Assembly: GCA_030654395.1 (NCBI GenBank)
Contig: JAURXM010000020.1
Span: 1 to 64,000 of the forward strand
Direction: 5' to 3'
Source: Aquabacterium sp.
GTDB lineage: Bacteria > Pseudomonadota > Gammaproteobacteria > Burkholderiales > Burkholderiaceae_C
Length of the DNA: 64,000 nt
Part shown: piece after piece, positions 15,916 to 24,584 of the stretch
Position numbering within the stretch: the first letter of the stretch is position 1
Layout: the number at the start of each line of letters is the position of its first letter
Position numbers and translations under genes: made by a program
Notes under the pieces: model-generated
What the model was told of the DNA's origin: nothing
Database searches by the model: none
The model's input: the letters and a program-made list of their open reading frames with translations, nothing else

Positions 15916-18768
15916 TCAAGCTGCACTTTCAAATGGCAGTGTGATTTGGCTGAGGTCCTTGCGGGTTTCAACCAAGATCAACGGGCCGTCATCTGTAATT
16001 TCTACAGGTTTGCGTTCACGGGGAACATGCTTCGGCTTGGGTTCATTGTCGATGGCTGCTTGCGCGGCGCGGATTTTGTCCGCATCGGAGGTTACCCATT
16101 GCAGGCCAGCGGCTTGTGCAATCCCGTGCAGATCATCAATCGGTAAATGGAACGGCTGTGGTGCAGGTGCAGATACAGCCGCAGGCGCAGCAATCACCTC
16201 TAAAACGGGCGCAGGCACCGTGCTCAGTGGCGCGGTTTCAACCACCTCGGGTTCAGCTTGAATTGCTACCACGGGCAATGGCTGAGCCTCTGGGGTGTTG
16301 ATGGCAACCACTTCCGTTGCTTGATCGCCGTCTTGGCGATCACGGCGAACGCGGTCCCGGCCGCGACCACGACCTCTGCGACTACCTTCTTGTCCATCGA
16401 CCTCTGCGTCTGCGACTTTGCTCTCACCCATGGCCGCATCGACGCCAGCGGCAGAGCTTGTGGGCTCCTGGCTGTTCGATTCAATCGATGTGTCCTGAGT
16501 CGCGGCACCTTCTTCGCGCTCACCACGACCACCTCGGCCACCACGGCGGCGGCGGCGACCGCCTTCACGCTGCTCATTCTCTGCAGCCGATTGCGAACCC
16601 GGCACCTCCAAGCCCTGCTCGGCTACCGCAGACGCCAAGCCAATAGCTTGTGCTTCAGCTGCGATGGCCTCGCGGTTGATCACTGGGCGTTCACTGTTGC
16701 GTTCGTTGTCGCGCCCACCGCGTCCACCCCGACCGCCTCGTCCACCCCGACCGCCGGACTCTTCTGTGCGGGAATCGGCATTGACAGCGTCAACCTGCAC
16801 AGGACGATCCTCACGCGGTTGGCGACCCTTGCGCACTTCGCCATTGCGATCGCCCTTATCGGTGCGCTCAGACTTGTCTGTGCGTTCGCCTCTGGCGCTG
16901 CGCTCCGTTGTGCGTTCACCACGGCGTTGCGCATCACGACGGCCGCGACCTTGCCCCTTGCCGCTGTCTTTGCTCTCTTCGCTGGCTTTGGCTGGTGCTG
17001 GCTCGACTACTGGCTTGACTGGCTCAGGGGTGTCTGATGCAAACAAACGCTTGATCCAGCCAAAGAAGCCACCTGTAGCGGCTGGTGCCACCTTGGTTTG
17101 CGCAGCCGTTGGCCTGGCCGCTACCGGCGCGGCAACAGGTGCAGGCTTGGGCGCGGCAATCGGAGCCGGCTGATCGGGCAAGACGCCTTTGATCAGGGGC
17201 TCTTGCTTGGGCTTGGTGATCTCGCGGCGTGTGATGCCCACGTCTTCCTCTGGCTCCTCAATCATGGAGTAGCTGACCTGGATGTTTTCCAAGCGAGGGT
17301 CGTCATGGCGCATGCGTTCCAGCTTGTAGTTGGGCGTATCGAGATGCTTGTTCGGCACCAACAACACGGTAACGCGCTGCTTGAGTTCGATTTTGGTGAT
17401 TTCGGTCCGCTTTTCGTTCAGCAAGAACGACGCCACTTCGACGGGCACTTGAACGTGCACGGCCGCGGTGTTGTCCTTCATGGACTCTTCTTGGATGATC
17501 CGAAGAATCTGCAAGGCGGACGATTCTGTATCGCGGATATGGCCTGTGCCATTGCACCGTGGGCAGGTGACGTGTGAGCCTTCGGACAGGGCAGGGCGCA
17601 GCCGCTGACGTGACATCTCCAGCAAGCCGAACTTGCTGATGGTGCTGAACTGAACACGCGCACGGTCAAAACGCAAACCATCGCGCAGTCGTTGTTCGAC
17701 CTCCCGGCGGTTCTTGGCTTCTTCCATGTCGATGAAGTCCATGACGATCAGGCCGCCCAGATCGCGCAAGCGCATCTGGCGGGCAATTTCGTCTGCCGCT
17801 TCTAAATTGGTGCGGAAAGCGGTTTCTTCGATGTCGCCACCACGGGTAGCACGTGCTGAGTTGACGTCCACCGAGACCAGCGCTTCGGTGTGGTCGATCA
17901 CGATGGCACCACCCGATGGCAGGTTCACCGTGCGGCTGAAGGCCGTTTCAATCTGATGCTCAATTTGGAAACGCGCGAAGAGCGCAGCGTCATCGCGGTA
18001 GCGCTTGACGCGGTTGGCGGTCTCGGGCATGACGTGCAGCATGAACTGCTTGGCTTGCTCGTAGATATCGTCCGTGTCGATCAAAATTTCACCAATGTCA
18101 TTGGTGAAATAATCGCGGATGGCACGGATCACAAGAGATGACTCTTGATAGATCAGATAGGCACCCTTGCCGGAGCCAGAGGCCTCGTCAATGGCGGTCC
18201 ACAGCTTGAGCATGTAGTTCAGATCCCACTGCAATTCAGCAGCGGTGCGGCCAATGCCAGCGGTGCGGGCGATCAAGCTCATACCCTTTGGGTATTCGAG
18301 TTGGTCCATCGCCTCTTTGAGCTCTTCTCGCTCGTCACCCTCAATGCGACGGCTCACGCCACCACCTCGTGGGTTATTAGGCATCAGCACCAAATAGCGA
18401 CCAGCCAGCGAGACGAATGTGGTCAGGGCTGCGCCCTTGTTGCCACGTTCCTCTTTTTCGACTTGGACGAGCAATTCTTGCCCTTCCTTGATCACATCTT
18501 GAATGCGGGCCGAACGTACGTCCACGCCATCTTTGAAGTATTGACGCGAGATTTCTTTGAATGGCAGAAAGCCATGGCGCTCTTCGCCGTAGTCGATGAA
18601 ACACGCCTCAAGAGACGGTTCAACACGGGTGACAACCGCCTTGTAAATATTGCCTTTACGCTGTTCACGGCCTTCGATTTCGGTTTCGAAGTCGACCAGT
18701 TTTTGTCCATCAACAATGGCCAAGCGCCGTTCTTCCGGCTGCGTGGCATTGATTAGCATGCGCTTCAT
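15916..18768 (-). CDS. rne: Ribonuclease E
   Basis: RNase E is the main endonuclease of mRNA decay and rRNA/tRNA maturation and the scaffold of the degradosome. The 950-residue protein has the canonical start [15 protein letters not shown], an S1 domain (about 35-125), the DNase-I-like catalytic region with [15 protein letters not shown] and [13 protein letters not shown], and the Zn-link CPRCNG. The C-terminal half is disordered and basic, with repeated RGG units near residues 690-705 and many Arg/Gly/Glu runs. The ATG at 18768 has GGAG upstream. It has a leader of several hundred bases and diverges from rluC, the usual arrangement. Confidence 0.97.
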   Translation of the reverse strand: MKRMLINATQPEERRLAIVDGQKLVDFETEIEGREQRKGNIYKAVVTRVEPSLEACFIDYGEERHGFLPFKEISRQYFKDGVDVRSARIQDVIKEGQELLVQVEKEERGNKGAALTTFVSLAGRYLVLMPNNPRGGGVSRRIEGDEREELKEAMDQLEYPKGMSLIARTAGIGRTAAELQWDLNYMLKLWTAIDEASGSGKGAYLIYQESSLVIRAIRDYFTNDIGEILIDTDDIYEQAKQFMLHVMPETANRVKRYRDDAALFARFQIEHQIETAFSRTVNLPSGGAIVIDHTEALVSVDVNSARATRGGDIEETAFRTNLEAADEIARQMRLRDLGGLIVMDFIDMEEAKNRREVEQRLRDGLRFDRARVQFSTISKFGLLEMSRQRLRPALSEGSHVTCPRCNGTGHIRDTESSALQILRIIQEESMKDNTAAVHVQVPVEVASFLLNEKRTEITKIELKQRVTVLLVPNKHLDTPNYKLERMRHDDPRLENIQVSYSMIEEPEEDVGITRREITKPKQEPLIKGVLPDQPAPIAAPKPAPVAAPVAARPTAAQTKVAPAATGGFFGWIKRLFASDTPEPVKPVVEPAPAKASEESKDSGKGQGRGRRDAQRRGERTTERSARGERTDKSERTDKGDRNGEVRKGRQPREDRPVQVDAVNADSRTEESGGRGGRGGRGGRGGRDNERNSERPVINREAIAAEAQAIGLASAVAEQGLEVPGSQSAAENEQREGGRRRRRGGRGGRGEREEGAATQDTSIESNSQEPTSSAAGVDAAMGESKVADAEVDGQEGSRRGRGRGRDRVRRDRQDGDQATEVVAINTPEAQPLPVVAIQAEPEVVETAPLSTVPAPVLEVIAAPAAVSAPAPQPFHLPIDDLHGIAQAAGLQWVTSDADKIRAAQAAIDNEPKPKHVPRERKPVEITDDGPLILVETRKDLSQITLPFESAA

Positions 18769-19358
18769 GTGTTCTCCACAAGATTCAAACGAGACGTTCT
18801 CCAGGATGGCGCTGGACAAGTCTCGACTCGCCGTCACCCTTGCGGGTCACAGCAGCTTTCATGCACGAGCAACGAAATTGAACCTAAGGAAATGCCGTGG
18901 CTGCTAATGACGCGAGAGGCGTCTTGGCAGCATGGGCGCGCGCGCCGAGACTTGGACACGGGCCTGCCGCCAATCTGGCCCCGATGGTCGTGTGCGTGCA
19001 ACGAGTGCAGCGAACCAAATGGAGAAGATGGGGGTAGGGGCATCATCGAGCCGAAGTCCGGACACGGCGCAGCGCGGCGAACCAACTTCCATCATGAGGA
19101 AGTCGGCCTGCGTGCAGGCGGGTAGGGATGAGGGCGGGATGAACCGGGACACGTGGGCAGTCACTCGACGCAGACACCAGCGAAAAGCAGATCGGTTTGA
19201 AATCATGCGCCGCGCTGGAATCCAATAAACCTTGAATCGTGGTTCGATCAACGTTGGCTCTGACACGCACGACCTGCTGGCAAAACCATACCTTGGATGG
19301 CTTCCTCCTGCCGGTGGCGCATGTTGCATCACCATCAATTTGGCGGGATACCCCGCCG
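18769..19358 (-). promoter_or_regulatory. Long 5' leader of rne
   Basis: About 590 bases separate the rne start from the best minus-strand promoter, and I find no gene there on either strand. In E. coli the rne mRNA has a long structured leader through which RNase E controls its own transcript. A comparable leader is the natural reading here. A G+C-rich inverted repeat (GGCGGG ata CCCCGCC, 19342-19357) lies at its 5' end. Confidence 0.5.
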
Positions 19359-19364
19359 GGCTTA

Positions 19365-19391
19365 GTTATACAGCGCAATCAGGCCCGTCAA
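19365..19391 (-). promoter_or_regulatory. Candidate rne promoter
   Basis: On the minus strand TTGACG (19391-19386) and TATAAC (19370-19365) are separated by 15 bases. Both boxes are close to the sigma-70 consensus, although the spacing is slightly short. Confidence 0.5.
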
Positions 19392-19429
19392 AAGGTAAAA
19401 TGCGGTCTGGCTTTGCCTATTTGTTGCTG

Positions 19430-19457
19430 TTGACACATGTAAAGCCATATCAACAAT
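19430..19457 (+). promoter_or_regulatory. Candidate rluC promoter
   Basis: A perfect TTGACA (19430-19435) is followed after 16 bases by AACAAT (19452-19457), 15 bases before the GTG at 19473. It faces away from the rne promoter. Confidence 0.5.
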
Positions 19458-19472
19458 CAAACATTAAATAAC

Positions 19473-20639
19473 GTGGCTGCGCCCATTATAGGTGCGAAAT
19501 TCGCACCCCGCCGCTCGAAAATAGCCGCGAAAACACGTGCGACTGGTTCGCTCAACCCCGCCAGCAAGGCGACTTTGGCGCGTCCCGTCAGGGTTAGTCA
19601 GGTCGTCGTTGAGCCTGTATTGCAGTCTGCTGCTGTTGCGGCAGTTCAACATTTGATCGTGGATGAGGGGGGGGCAGGACAGCGATTGGATAATTTTTTG
19701 ATCAAGGTGCTCAAGGGTGCGCCCAAGACGCTGGTTTACCGAATCATCCGAAGCGGAGAGGTGCGCGTCAATAAAGGCCGTGCCAGCGCAGATACCCGTA
19801 TCGAGTTGGGTGACCAAATACGTGTGCCGCCTTTGCGTTTGCCGGAGAAAGATGAAGCCAAGGCTGCCAGCGTACCCGCACGCGAATTCCCGGTCTTGTT
19901 TGAGGACGAGCATCTGCTGGCCATCAATAAACCCGCAGGCGTCGCGGTACACGGTGGCAGCGGTGTCAGTTTCGGTGTGATCGAGCAGCTGCGTCGTGCA
20001 CGGCCTCAGGCTAAATTTTTAGAATTGGTGCACAGACTGGATAGGGATACATCCGGTATCTTGCTGGTCGCCAAAAAACGCAGCGCACTCACCACGCTTC
20101 AGGACGTATTTCGCAATAGGCAGGCCCATAAAACATACGCTGCATTGGTGTTAGGTGATTGGCCTGATCGCAAAAAAGTGATCGACGTGGCTTTGCATAA
20201 GTTCTTGACGCCGGACGGTGAGCGACGTGTTAAGGCTGTTAAGAATGACGATGACGATGGTCGGCGCTCAATCACATTGGTGCATGTTGTCAAACGGTTT
20301 GCTGCTTTCAGCTTGCTGGACGTGACGATCAAAACTGGGCGGACACATCAAATCCGTGTGCACCTAGCCCACGAGGGGCATGTCATCGTGGGAGATGATA
20401 AATATGGCGATTTTGCGTTTAACAAAGCCATTGAGCGTGGCGCAATGGGGGACTTGCTGCCTGGCGTGAACCGCAAGAAGCTCCCTGATGGTCGTTTTGA
20501 GCGCATGTTCTTGCACGCCAGATACCTGCGACTGCCTCATCCGTCAACCGGGGTGGATTTGATTTTTGAGGCACCCTTGCCGCCAGAATGTGAAGCCTTG
20601 ATTGATGCGCTTGACCCTGTTTCCTCATCTACCAATTAA
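19473..20639 (+). CDS. rluC: 23S rRNA pseudouridine synthase RluC
   Basis: RluC isomerises uridines in 23S rRNA to pseudouridine. The protein (388 residues from GTG 19473) has an S4 domain (GQRLDNFLIKVLKGAPKTL, RIIRSGEVRVNKGR) and the catalytic motif HRLDRDTSG, whose Asp is the nucleophile. RTHQIRVHLAHEGH follows. The first 55 residues before QHLIVDEGGAGQR are an Ala/Arg-rich extension. There is no ribosome-binding site at the GTG, so the true start may be an internal TTG. It diverges from rne and leads a run with the HAD and Rieske genes. Confidence 0.93.
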   Translation: MAAPIIGAKFAPRRSKIAAKTRATGSLNPASKATLARPVRVSQVVVEPVLQSAAVAAVQHLIVDEGGAGQRLDNFLIKVLKGAPKTLVYRIIRSGEVRVNKGRASADTRIELGDQIRVPPLRLPEKDEAKAASVPAREFPVLFEDEHLLAINKPAGVAVHGGSGVSFGVIEQLRRARPQAKFLELVHRLDRDTSGILLVAKKRSALTTLQDVFRNRQAHKTYAALVLGDWPDRKKVIDVALHKFLTPDGERRVKAVKNDDDDGRRSITLVHVVKRFAAFSLLDVTIKTGRTHQIRVHLAHEGHVIVGDDKYGDFAFNKAIERGAMGDLLPGVNRKKLPDGRFERMFLHARYLRLPHPSTGVDLIFEAPLPPECEALIDALDPVSSSTN

Positions 20640-20669
20640 AGTGCACATCAGGCGATCATTGCCTTATCC

Positions 20670-21365
20670 ATGACGGGAGATTTTTTGACTTCTATTGACC
20701 CTGGCTTGCGCCCTCGTGCATACGACCTCGTCGTGTTTGATTGGGATGGCACTTTGTACGACTCCACCGCGTTGATCGTGCGGTGTATCCAATCTGCCTG
20801 TGAAGACTTGGCCTTGCCCGTGCCTTCGCGAACGGCTGCAGCATATGTCATCGGCTTGGGTCTTCATGATGCGCTGGCACATGTCGCCCCCACATTGGCG
20901 CCTGAGCGCGTGCCGGAGCTGGGTTTGCGCTATCGGCATCACTATTTCAAGCGGCAGCATGAGCTCAGTTTGTTTGATGGCGTGTTGCCATTGCTGGCAG
21001 AGTTGAAGGCGCGCCACCATTGGTTGGCGGTGGCCACAGGTAAAACACGCGAAGGCCTCAATGAGGCATTGGCACACGTAGAGTTACATGGTTTGTTTGA
21101 TGGCACACGGACGGCTGACGAGACCATATCAAAGCCTCATCCTCGTATGCTGCTTGAGTTGATTGCTGAGTTTGGTGTTGATCCCGAACGCACATTGATG
21201 ATTGGTGACACCACACATGACCTGCAGTTGGCGGTCAATGCGGGTACACACAGTGTGGCAGTCAGTTTCGGTGCACATGAGCCGGAGGCCTTCGCTGATT
21301 ACCCCACTCAATTCGTGGCCCATTCGATGGCCGATTTGCACACATGGTTGAGTCAGCATGCCTGA
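20670..21365 (+). CDS. HAD-superfamily phosphatase (phosphoglycolate phosphatase-like)
   Basis: A 231-residue hydrolase of HAD subfamily IA. Motif I is FDWDGTLYD, with nucleophile Asp24 and general acid Asp26. The Thr/Ser and Lys motifs are VATGK and SKPHP, and the acidic motif is MIGDTTHDL. A helical cap occupies about residues 30-100. Relatives next to rluC in Burkholderiales are annotated as Gph-like phosphatases; the substrate cannot be read from the sequence. The stop overlaps the next gene by eight bases. Confidence 0.9.
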   Translation: MTGDFLTSIDPGLRPRAYDLVVFDWDGTLYDSTALIVRCIQSACEDLALPVPSRTAAAYVIGLGLHDALAHVAPTLAPERVPELGLRYRHHYFKRQHELSLFDGVLPLLAELKARHHWLAVATGKTREGLNEALAHVELHGLFDGTRTADETISKPHPRMLLELIAEFGVDPERTLMIGDTTHDLQLAVNAGTHSVAVSFGAHEPEAFADYPTQFVAHSMADLHTWLSQHA

Positions 21366-21747
21366 TGCGCTGTCTGATTTGAATATGACGCCGCAGCTGC
21401 TGTGCGACTCGGTTGCCTTGCAGGAATGTGGTGACGCGGTCACGTTTGAGGTCATGGAGTCAGGTCGAGTCGCGCCCGCTTTTGCGCTTCGGTTTGATAA
21501 CCAAGCTGTGGCCTATTTGAACCGCTGCGCGCATATCCCATCCGAAATGGATTGGCAGCCCGGGCAGTTCTGGGATCAGGATAAGCGCTTCATCATTTGT
21601 TCGGTTCACGGCGCTTTGTATGATCCGCCGAACGGTCAGTGCGTCAGTGGCCCCTGCATGGGCGCACAGCTTCAGCCGATTGCCCTTATTGAAAAGGATG
21701 ACCAAGTCTATTGGTATCCTTCTCAGCACTTTCAGCCTCTGTGCTGA
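21358..21747 (+). CDS. Rieske [2Fe-2S] domain protein
   Basis: A 129-residue cytoplasmic single-domain protein. Cys57 and His59 (CAH) and Cys81 and His84 (CSVH) are the four ligands of a Rieske cluster. It has no transmembrane segment and no catalytic partner domain, so it is probably a ferredoxin-like electron carrier. It overlaps the HAD gene and is 36 bases before the S49 peptidase. This trio is a common Burkholderiales neighbourhood, but its physiological partner is unknown. Confidence 0.9.
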   Translation: MPDALSDLNMTPQLLCDSVALQECGDAVTFEVMESGRVAPAFALRFDNQAVAYLNRCAHIPSEMDWQPGQFWDQDKRFIICSVHGALYDPPNGQCVSGPCMGAQLQPIALIEKDDQVYWYPSQHFQPLC

Positions 21748-21783
21748 CGCCTTTTCTCGTCACCTATTCAACCGAGCCTTTCC

Positions 21784-22743
21784 ATGAGCGCTGTCGACCC
21801 CTTGCATGCGGACAATCTGTCTGCGACCCAGAACGCTTTACTGAGCCAGTTCGCACGTGCGTATCTGGATCAACAAAAAAGTGACAGGCGTTGGCGCTGG
21901 TTCTGGCGCATTGTCTGGATGGGTTTGGCCGTGGTTGCCATCTGGAGTAGCGCGCAGTCCATGCATGCCGTCAATGCAGCATCGACCCCACACACGGCTT
22001 TGGTTGAAGTACGGGGCGAAATAGGTGGTGAGTCCGAGGCCAACGCAGACAACTTATTGGCTGCTCTGCGAAGCGCTTTTGAAGACAAGGGCGCACAAGC
22101 TGTGGTCTTGCGTATCAATTCGCCTGGCGGTAGCCCCGTGCAAGCTGGCTTGGTCAATGATGAGGTCTTGCGTTTGAAGGCGCTGCATAAGAAAAAGGTC
22201 TACGCAGTTTGCGAAGAAATGTGTGCGTCTGCCGCTTATTACATCGCCGTGTCAGCCGATCAAATCTATGTTGATAAGGCATCTATCGTCGGTTCGATTG
22301 GTGTGCTGATGGATGGATTTGGGTTCACAGGCATCATGGATAAAGTGGGTGTAGAGCGCCGTTTGCTGACTGCTGGTGCGAACAAAGGCATGCTGGATCC
22401 ATTCTCGCCACGCAACGAGCATCACGAAGAGCTAGCGCATGCGATGCTGAACCAGATTCACCAACAGTTCATTGCGGTCGTGCGGCAGGGGCGTGGCAAA
22501 AGACTGAAGGAGTCCTCAGATACCTTTTCAGGTCTCTTTTGGAATGGGCAGCAGGCGATTGAGTTGGGTTTGGCTGATCACCTTGGCAGCTTGGATCAAA
22601 TCGCCCGTGATGTTGTGAAGGCCGAAGACATCATTGACTACACACAGAAGGAAAATATCGCGGAGCGCTTGGCCAAACGTTTTGGTGCGGCCGTCGGTGC
22701 CGGTGCGGTGAAGTCCATGCGCTCAACGGTGAGCATGCACTGA
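21784..22743 (+). CDS. sppA: Signal peptide peptidase SppA-type S49 protease
   Basis: A 319-residue membrane-anchored protease of family S49, thought to degrade cleaved signal peptides. One transmembrane segment lies at about residues 40-60 (WRIVWMGLAVVAIWSS). The core has LRINSPGGSP, the catalytic Ser in EEMCASAAYYIA and the general-base Lys in DKASIVGSIGV. This is the short bacterial form with one protease domain. It ends four bases from the convergent HDOD gene. Confidence 0.92.
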   Translation: MSAVDPLHADNLSATQNALLSQFARAYLDQQKSDRRWRWFWRIVWMGLAVVAIWSSAQSMHAVNAASTPHTALVEVRGEIGGESEANADNLLAALRSAFEDKGAQAVVLRINSPGGSPVQAGLVNDEVLRLKALHKKKVYAVCEEMCASAAYYIAVSADQIYVDKASIVGSIGVLMDGFGFTGIMDKVGVERRLLTAGANKGMLDPFSPRNEHHEELAHAMLNQIHQQFIAVVRQGRGKRLKESSDTFSGLFWNGQQAIELGLADHLGSLDQIARDVVKAEDIIDYTQKENIAERLAKRFGAAVGAGAVKSMRSTVSMH

Positions 22744-22747
22744 CTGC

Positions 22748-23590
22748 TCAGCTGTCCATGCTGATGAGCAGTCGGAAGGCTGCGTCATCAGACAGATTAA
22801 GCAGTTGCGCGACCTCGGCCACGTCGTCTGGCAGGGCTGCCAGGGCGTGTTGGTCCTCCCAGCCGTACTGGGTGTGCCGTGCAATTTGCACACCCAGCAT
22901 CACGGTGCGGATCTGGGGGTTATGCGCACTGCGGTCATTGGTGCATTTGATGAGCATATTGGGTAGCTGCCAGGCAAGCATCAACTCATGAGCGAGATCG
23001 CTCAGTTGGATGCCTAGCACCTCCATCTGAATGTCGATGGAGCGCACTGTGTGGTCTGCTTTTTGCCGTTGAGCAATCTCCAGCGCCAAGGTTGGAGCAT
23101 GGCACCACAGCAGCATCTCAGCAAAGTCGTGAAGTAAGGCGGCCTCTTGCATGACGACGGCATCCTCGTCTTGGCGCCGCAGGGCAAAGTCCATGGTGAA
23201 ATTGGATGCCCGCCTTGCCCGGGTGATGACCTTGATCAATCCGCTGAGCGCTTCGGGGTAATCGTGTAACCAGTGCGTGATGCTATGTGTTGCATCGAAT
23301 GCACGGAAAAACGGTGTGATGCCAAGCATGACAATGGCGCCAACCAAGGTCTCTGGTGGCTCAACTTTGATGCCCACACAGTAGCGCGACACATGTGCGA
23401 GAACTTTCAGTGTCATCAGGGGGTCGTTGCCCAGGCACTCGTTCAATGTGTGTGCGTCTACGTTGCCGTTGGCGTCCTCAATCGCACGCAATTGGATCAA
23501 CTCGGCAGCTGATCCGGGCAAAACTGGGATGTCAACGTCCCGTAAGGCGTTGGTCCATGCGCTCAATGAAGGTAAGGCTGTTTCGATCAC
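22748..23590 (-). CDS. HDOD-domain protein
   Basis: A 280-residue cytoplasmic protein that is almost entirely one HDOD domain (LPGSAAELIQLRAIED, LGNDPLMTLKVLAHVSRY, AIVMLGITPFF). HDOD is an HD-related output domain used in signalling and regulation, without obvious phosphodiesterase activity. ALLHDFAEMLLW keeps an HD pair but not the complete HD metal set. There is no receiver or GGDEF domain. Start is a GTG at 23590 with a weak AAGGG upstream. Its pathway is unknown. Confidence 0.85.
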   Translation of the reverse strand: MIETALPSLSAWTNALRDVDIPVLPGSAAELIQLRAIEDANGNVDAHTLNECLGNDPLMTLKVLAHVSRYCVGIKVEPPETLVGAIVMLGITPFFRAFDATHSITHWLHDYPEALSGLIKVITRARRASNFTMDFALRRQDEDAVVMQEAALLHDFAEMLLWCHAPTLALEIAQRQKADHTVRSIDIQMEVLGIQLSDLAHELMLAWQLPNMLIKCTNDRSAHNPQIRTVMLGVQIARHTQYGWEDQHALAALPDDVAEVAQLLNLSDDAAFRLLISMDS

Positions 23591-23786
23591 GGGCTGGGTA
23601 CCCTTGTGCAGATGAGTAGTCAGTGTGATGGTAGGTCACTCATCGACGTTCGTATCATCCGATAACTGCGGTAATTTGGGGTTTGTGCGTGGTTTGCTTA
23701 AGCAGGTGGTCAGAGACGGGGCCATTTGGACGCAAAATACAGGATCAACATAGGTTCAACATACTGCTCGGTAACGAGTCGCCCGC

Positions 23787-24569
23787 ATGTCGTTTTTGGT
23801 CATTGATATAGGCAATACCCGTTTAAAGTGGGGCATTTATGCCAACCCCGTACCGGGCGCTGAATTGTTGTCTCATGGTGCGGTGGTCCTTGAGGACATC
23901 GATTACCTGTGGGATTTGTATTGGAAGAATCTGTCGAGTAAACCAACGGCCATGCTGGGTTGTGTGGTTGCAGGCGAAGCTATCAAGCGGCGTGTTGAGG
24001 AGCAGCTGCTTGAAGGTTGGGGCTTGGCGCCTCACTGGTTGTCCTCAGGTAGTGCCGCCGGTGGTGTGCGCAATGGCTACGAGCACCCGCAACGCCTTGG
24101 GTCTGATCGCTGGGCTGCCATCATTGGCGCAAGGCAACGCGCCTTGCAGCAGTCGCCATCGTGCCCCCCTCCGGTACTGGCTGTGATGGTGGGTACCGCC
24201 GTCACTGTTGATTCAGTTGATCAACAAGGTCAGTTTTTGGGTGGCCTGATTTTGCCTGGATTTGGTTTGATGTACCGTGCACTGGAAAGCGGCACGGCAG
24301 GCTTGAAAGTGCCGACCGGTGAGGTCAAGGACTTTCCTACCAATACCAGTGACGCACTGATGAGCGGCGGGACGGACGCCATTGCTGGCGCGATTGAACG
24401 CTGCATGCGTCGTTTGCGTTTGCAATCCGGCAGAGAGCCGCTGCTGATCATGTCAGGCGGTGCGGTATCAAGGCTGTCTCACGTAGACGAATTGCCTGCC
24501 ACTGTGGCTGAAAATCTGATCTTTGAAGGCCTGCTCACGCTTGCTTGTGCGCCTGCAAGTGCGGAGTAG
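23787..24569 (+). CDS. coaX: Type III pantothenate kinase
   Basis: CoaX phosphorylates pantothenate, the first step of coenzyme A synthesis. The 260-residue protein belongs to the ASKHA fold. Asp7 sits in the phosphate loop DIGNTRLKWG, followed by LGSDRWAAIIGARQR and VMVGTAVTVDSVD, with GGLILPGFGLM as the type III hallmark. In many Burkholderiales birA stands before coaX; here a divergent HDOD gene does, with a 196-base gap that holds no gene I can see. It converges on the STAS-domain gene with a 15-base gap. Confidence 0.95.
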   Translation: MSFLVIDIGNTRLKWGIYANPVPGAELLSHGAVVLEDIDYLWDLYWKNLSSKPTAMLGCVVAGEAIKRRVEEQLLEGWGLAPHWLSSGSAAGGVRNGYEHPQRLGSDRWAAIIGARQRALQQSPSCPPPVLAVMVGTAVTVDSVDQQGQFLGGLILPGFGLMYRALESGTAGLKVPTGEVKDFPTNTSDALMSGGTDAIAGAIERCMRRLRLQSGREPLLIMSGGAVSRLSHVDELPATVAENLIFEGLLTLACAPASAE

Positions 24570-24584
24570 ATCCTGGCTAATCGA

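Noticed and set aside
16258-17037. A 259-residue open frame on the plus strand inside rne
   Set aside because: It is antisense to the low-complexity RNase E tail. Its Ala/Thr-rich sequence follows from the Arg/Gly/Ala codons of the real gene.
18932-19228. Open frames of about 100 codons in the rne leader
   Set aside because: They lack ribosome-binding sites and recognisable domains, and several overlapping frames on both strands are equally open, as expected in G+C-rich non-coding DNA.
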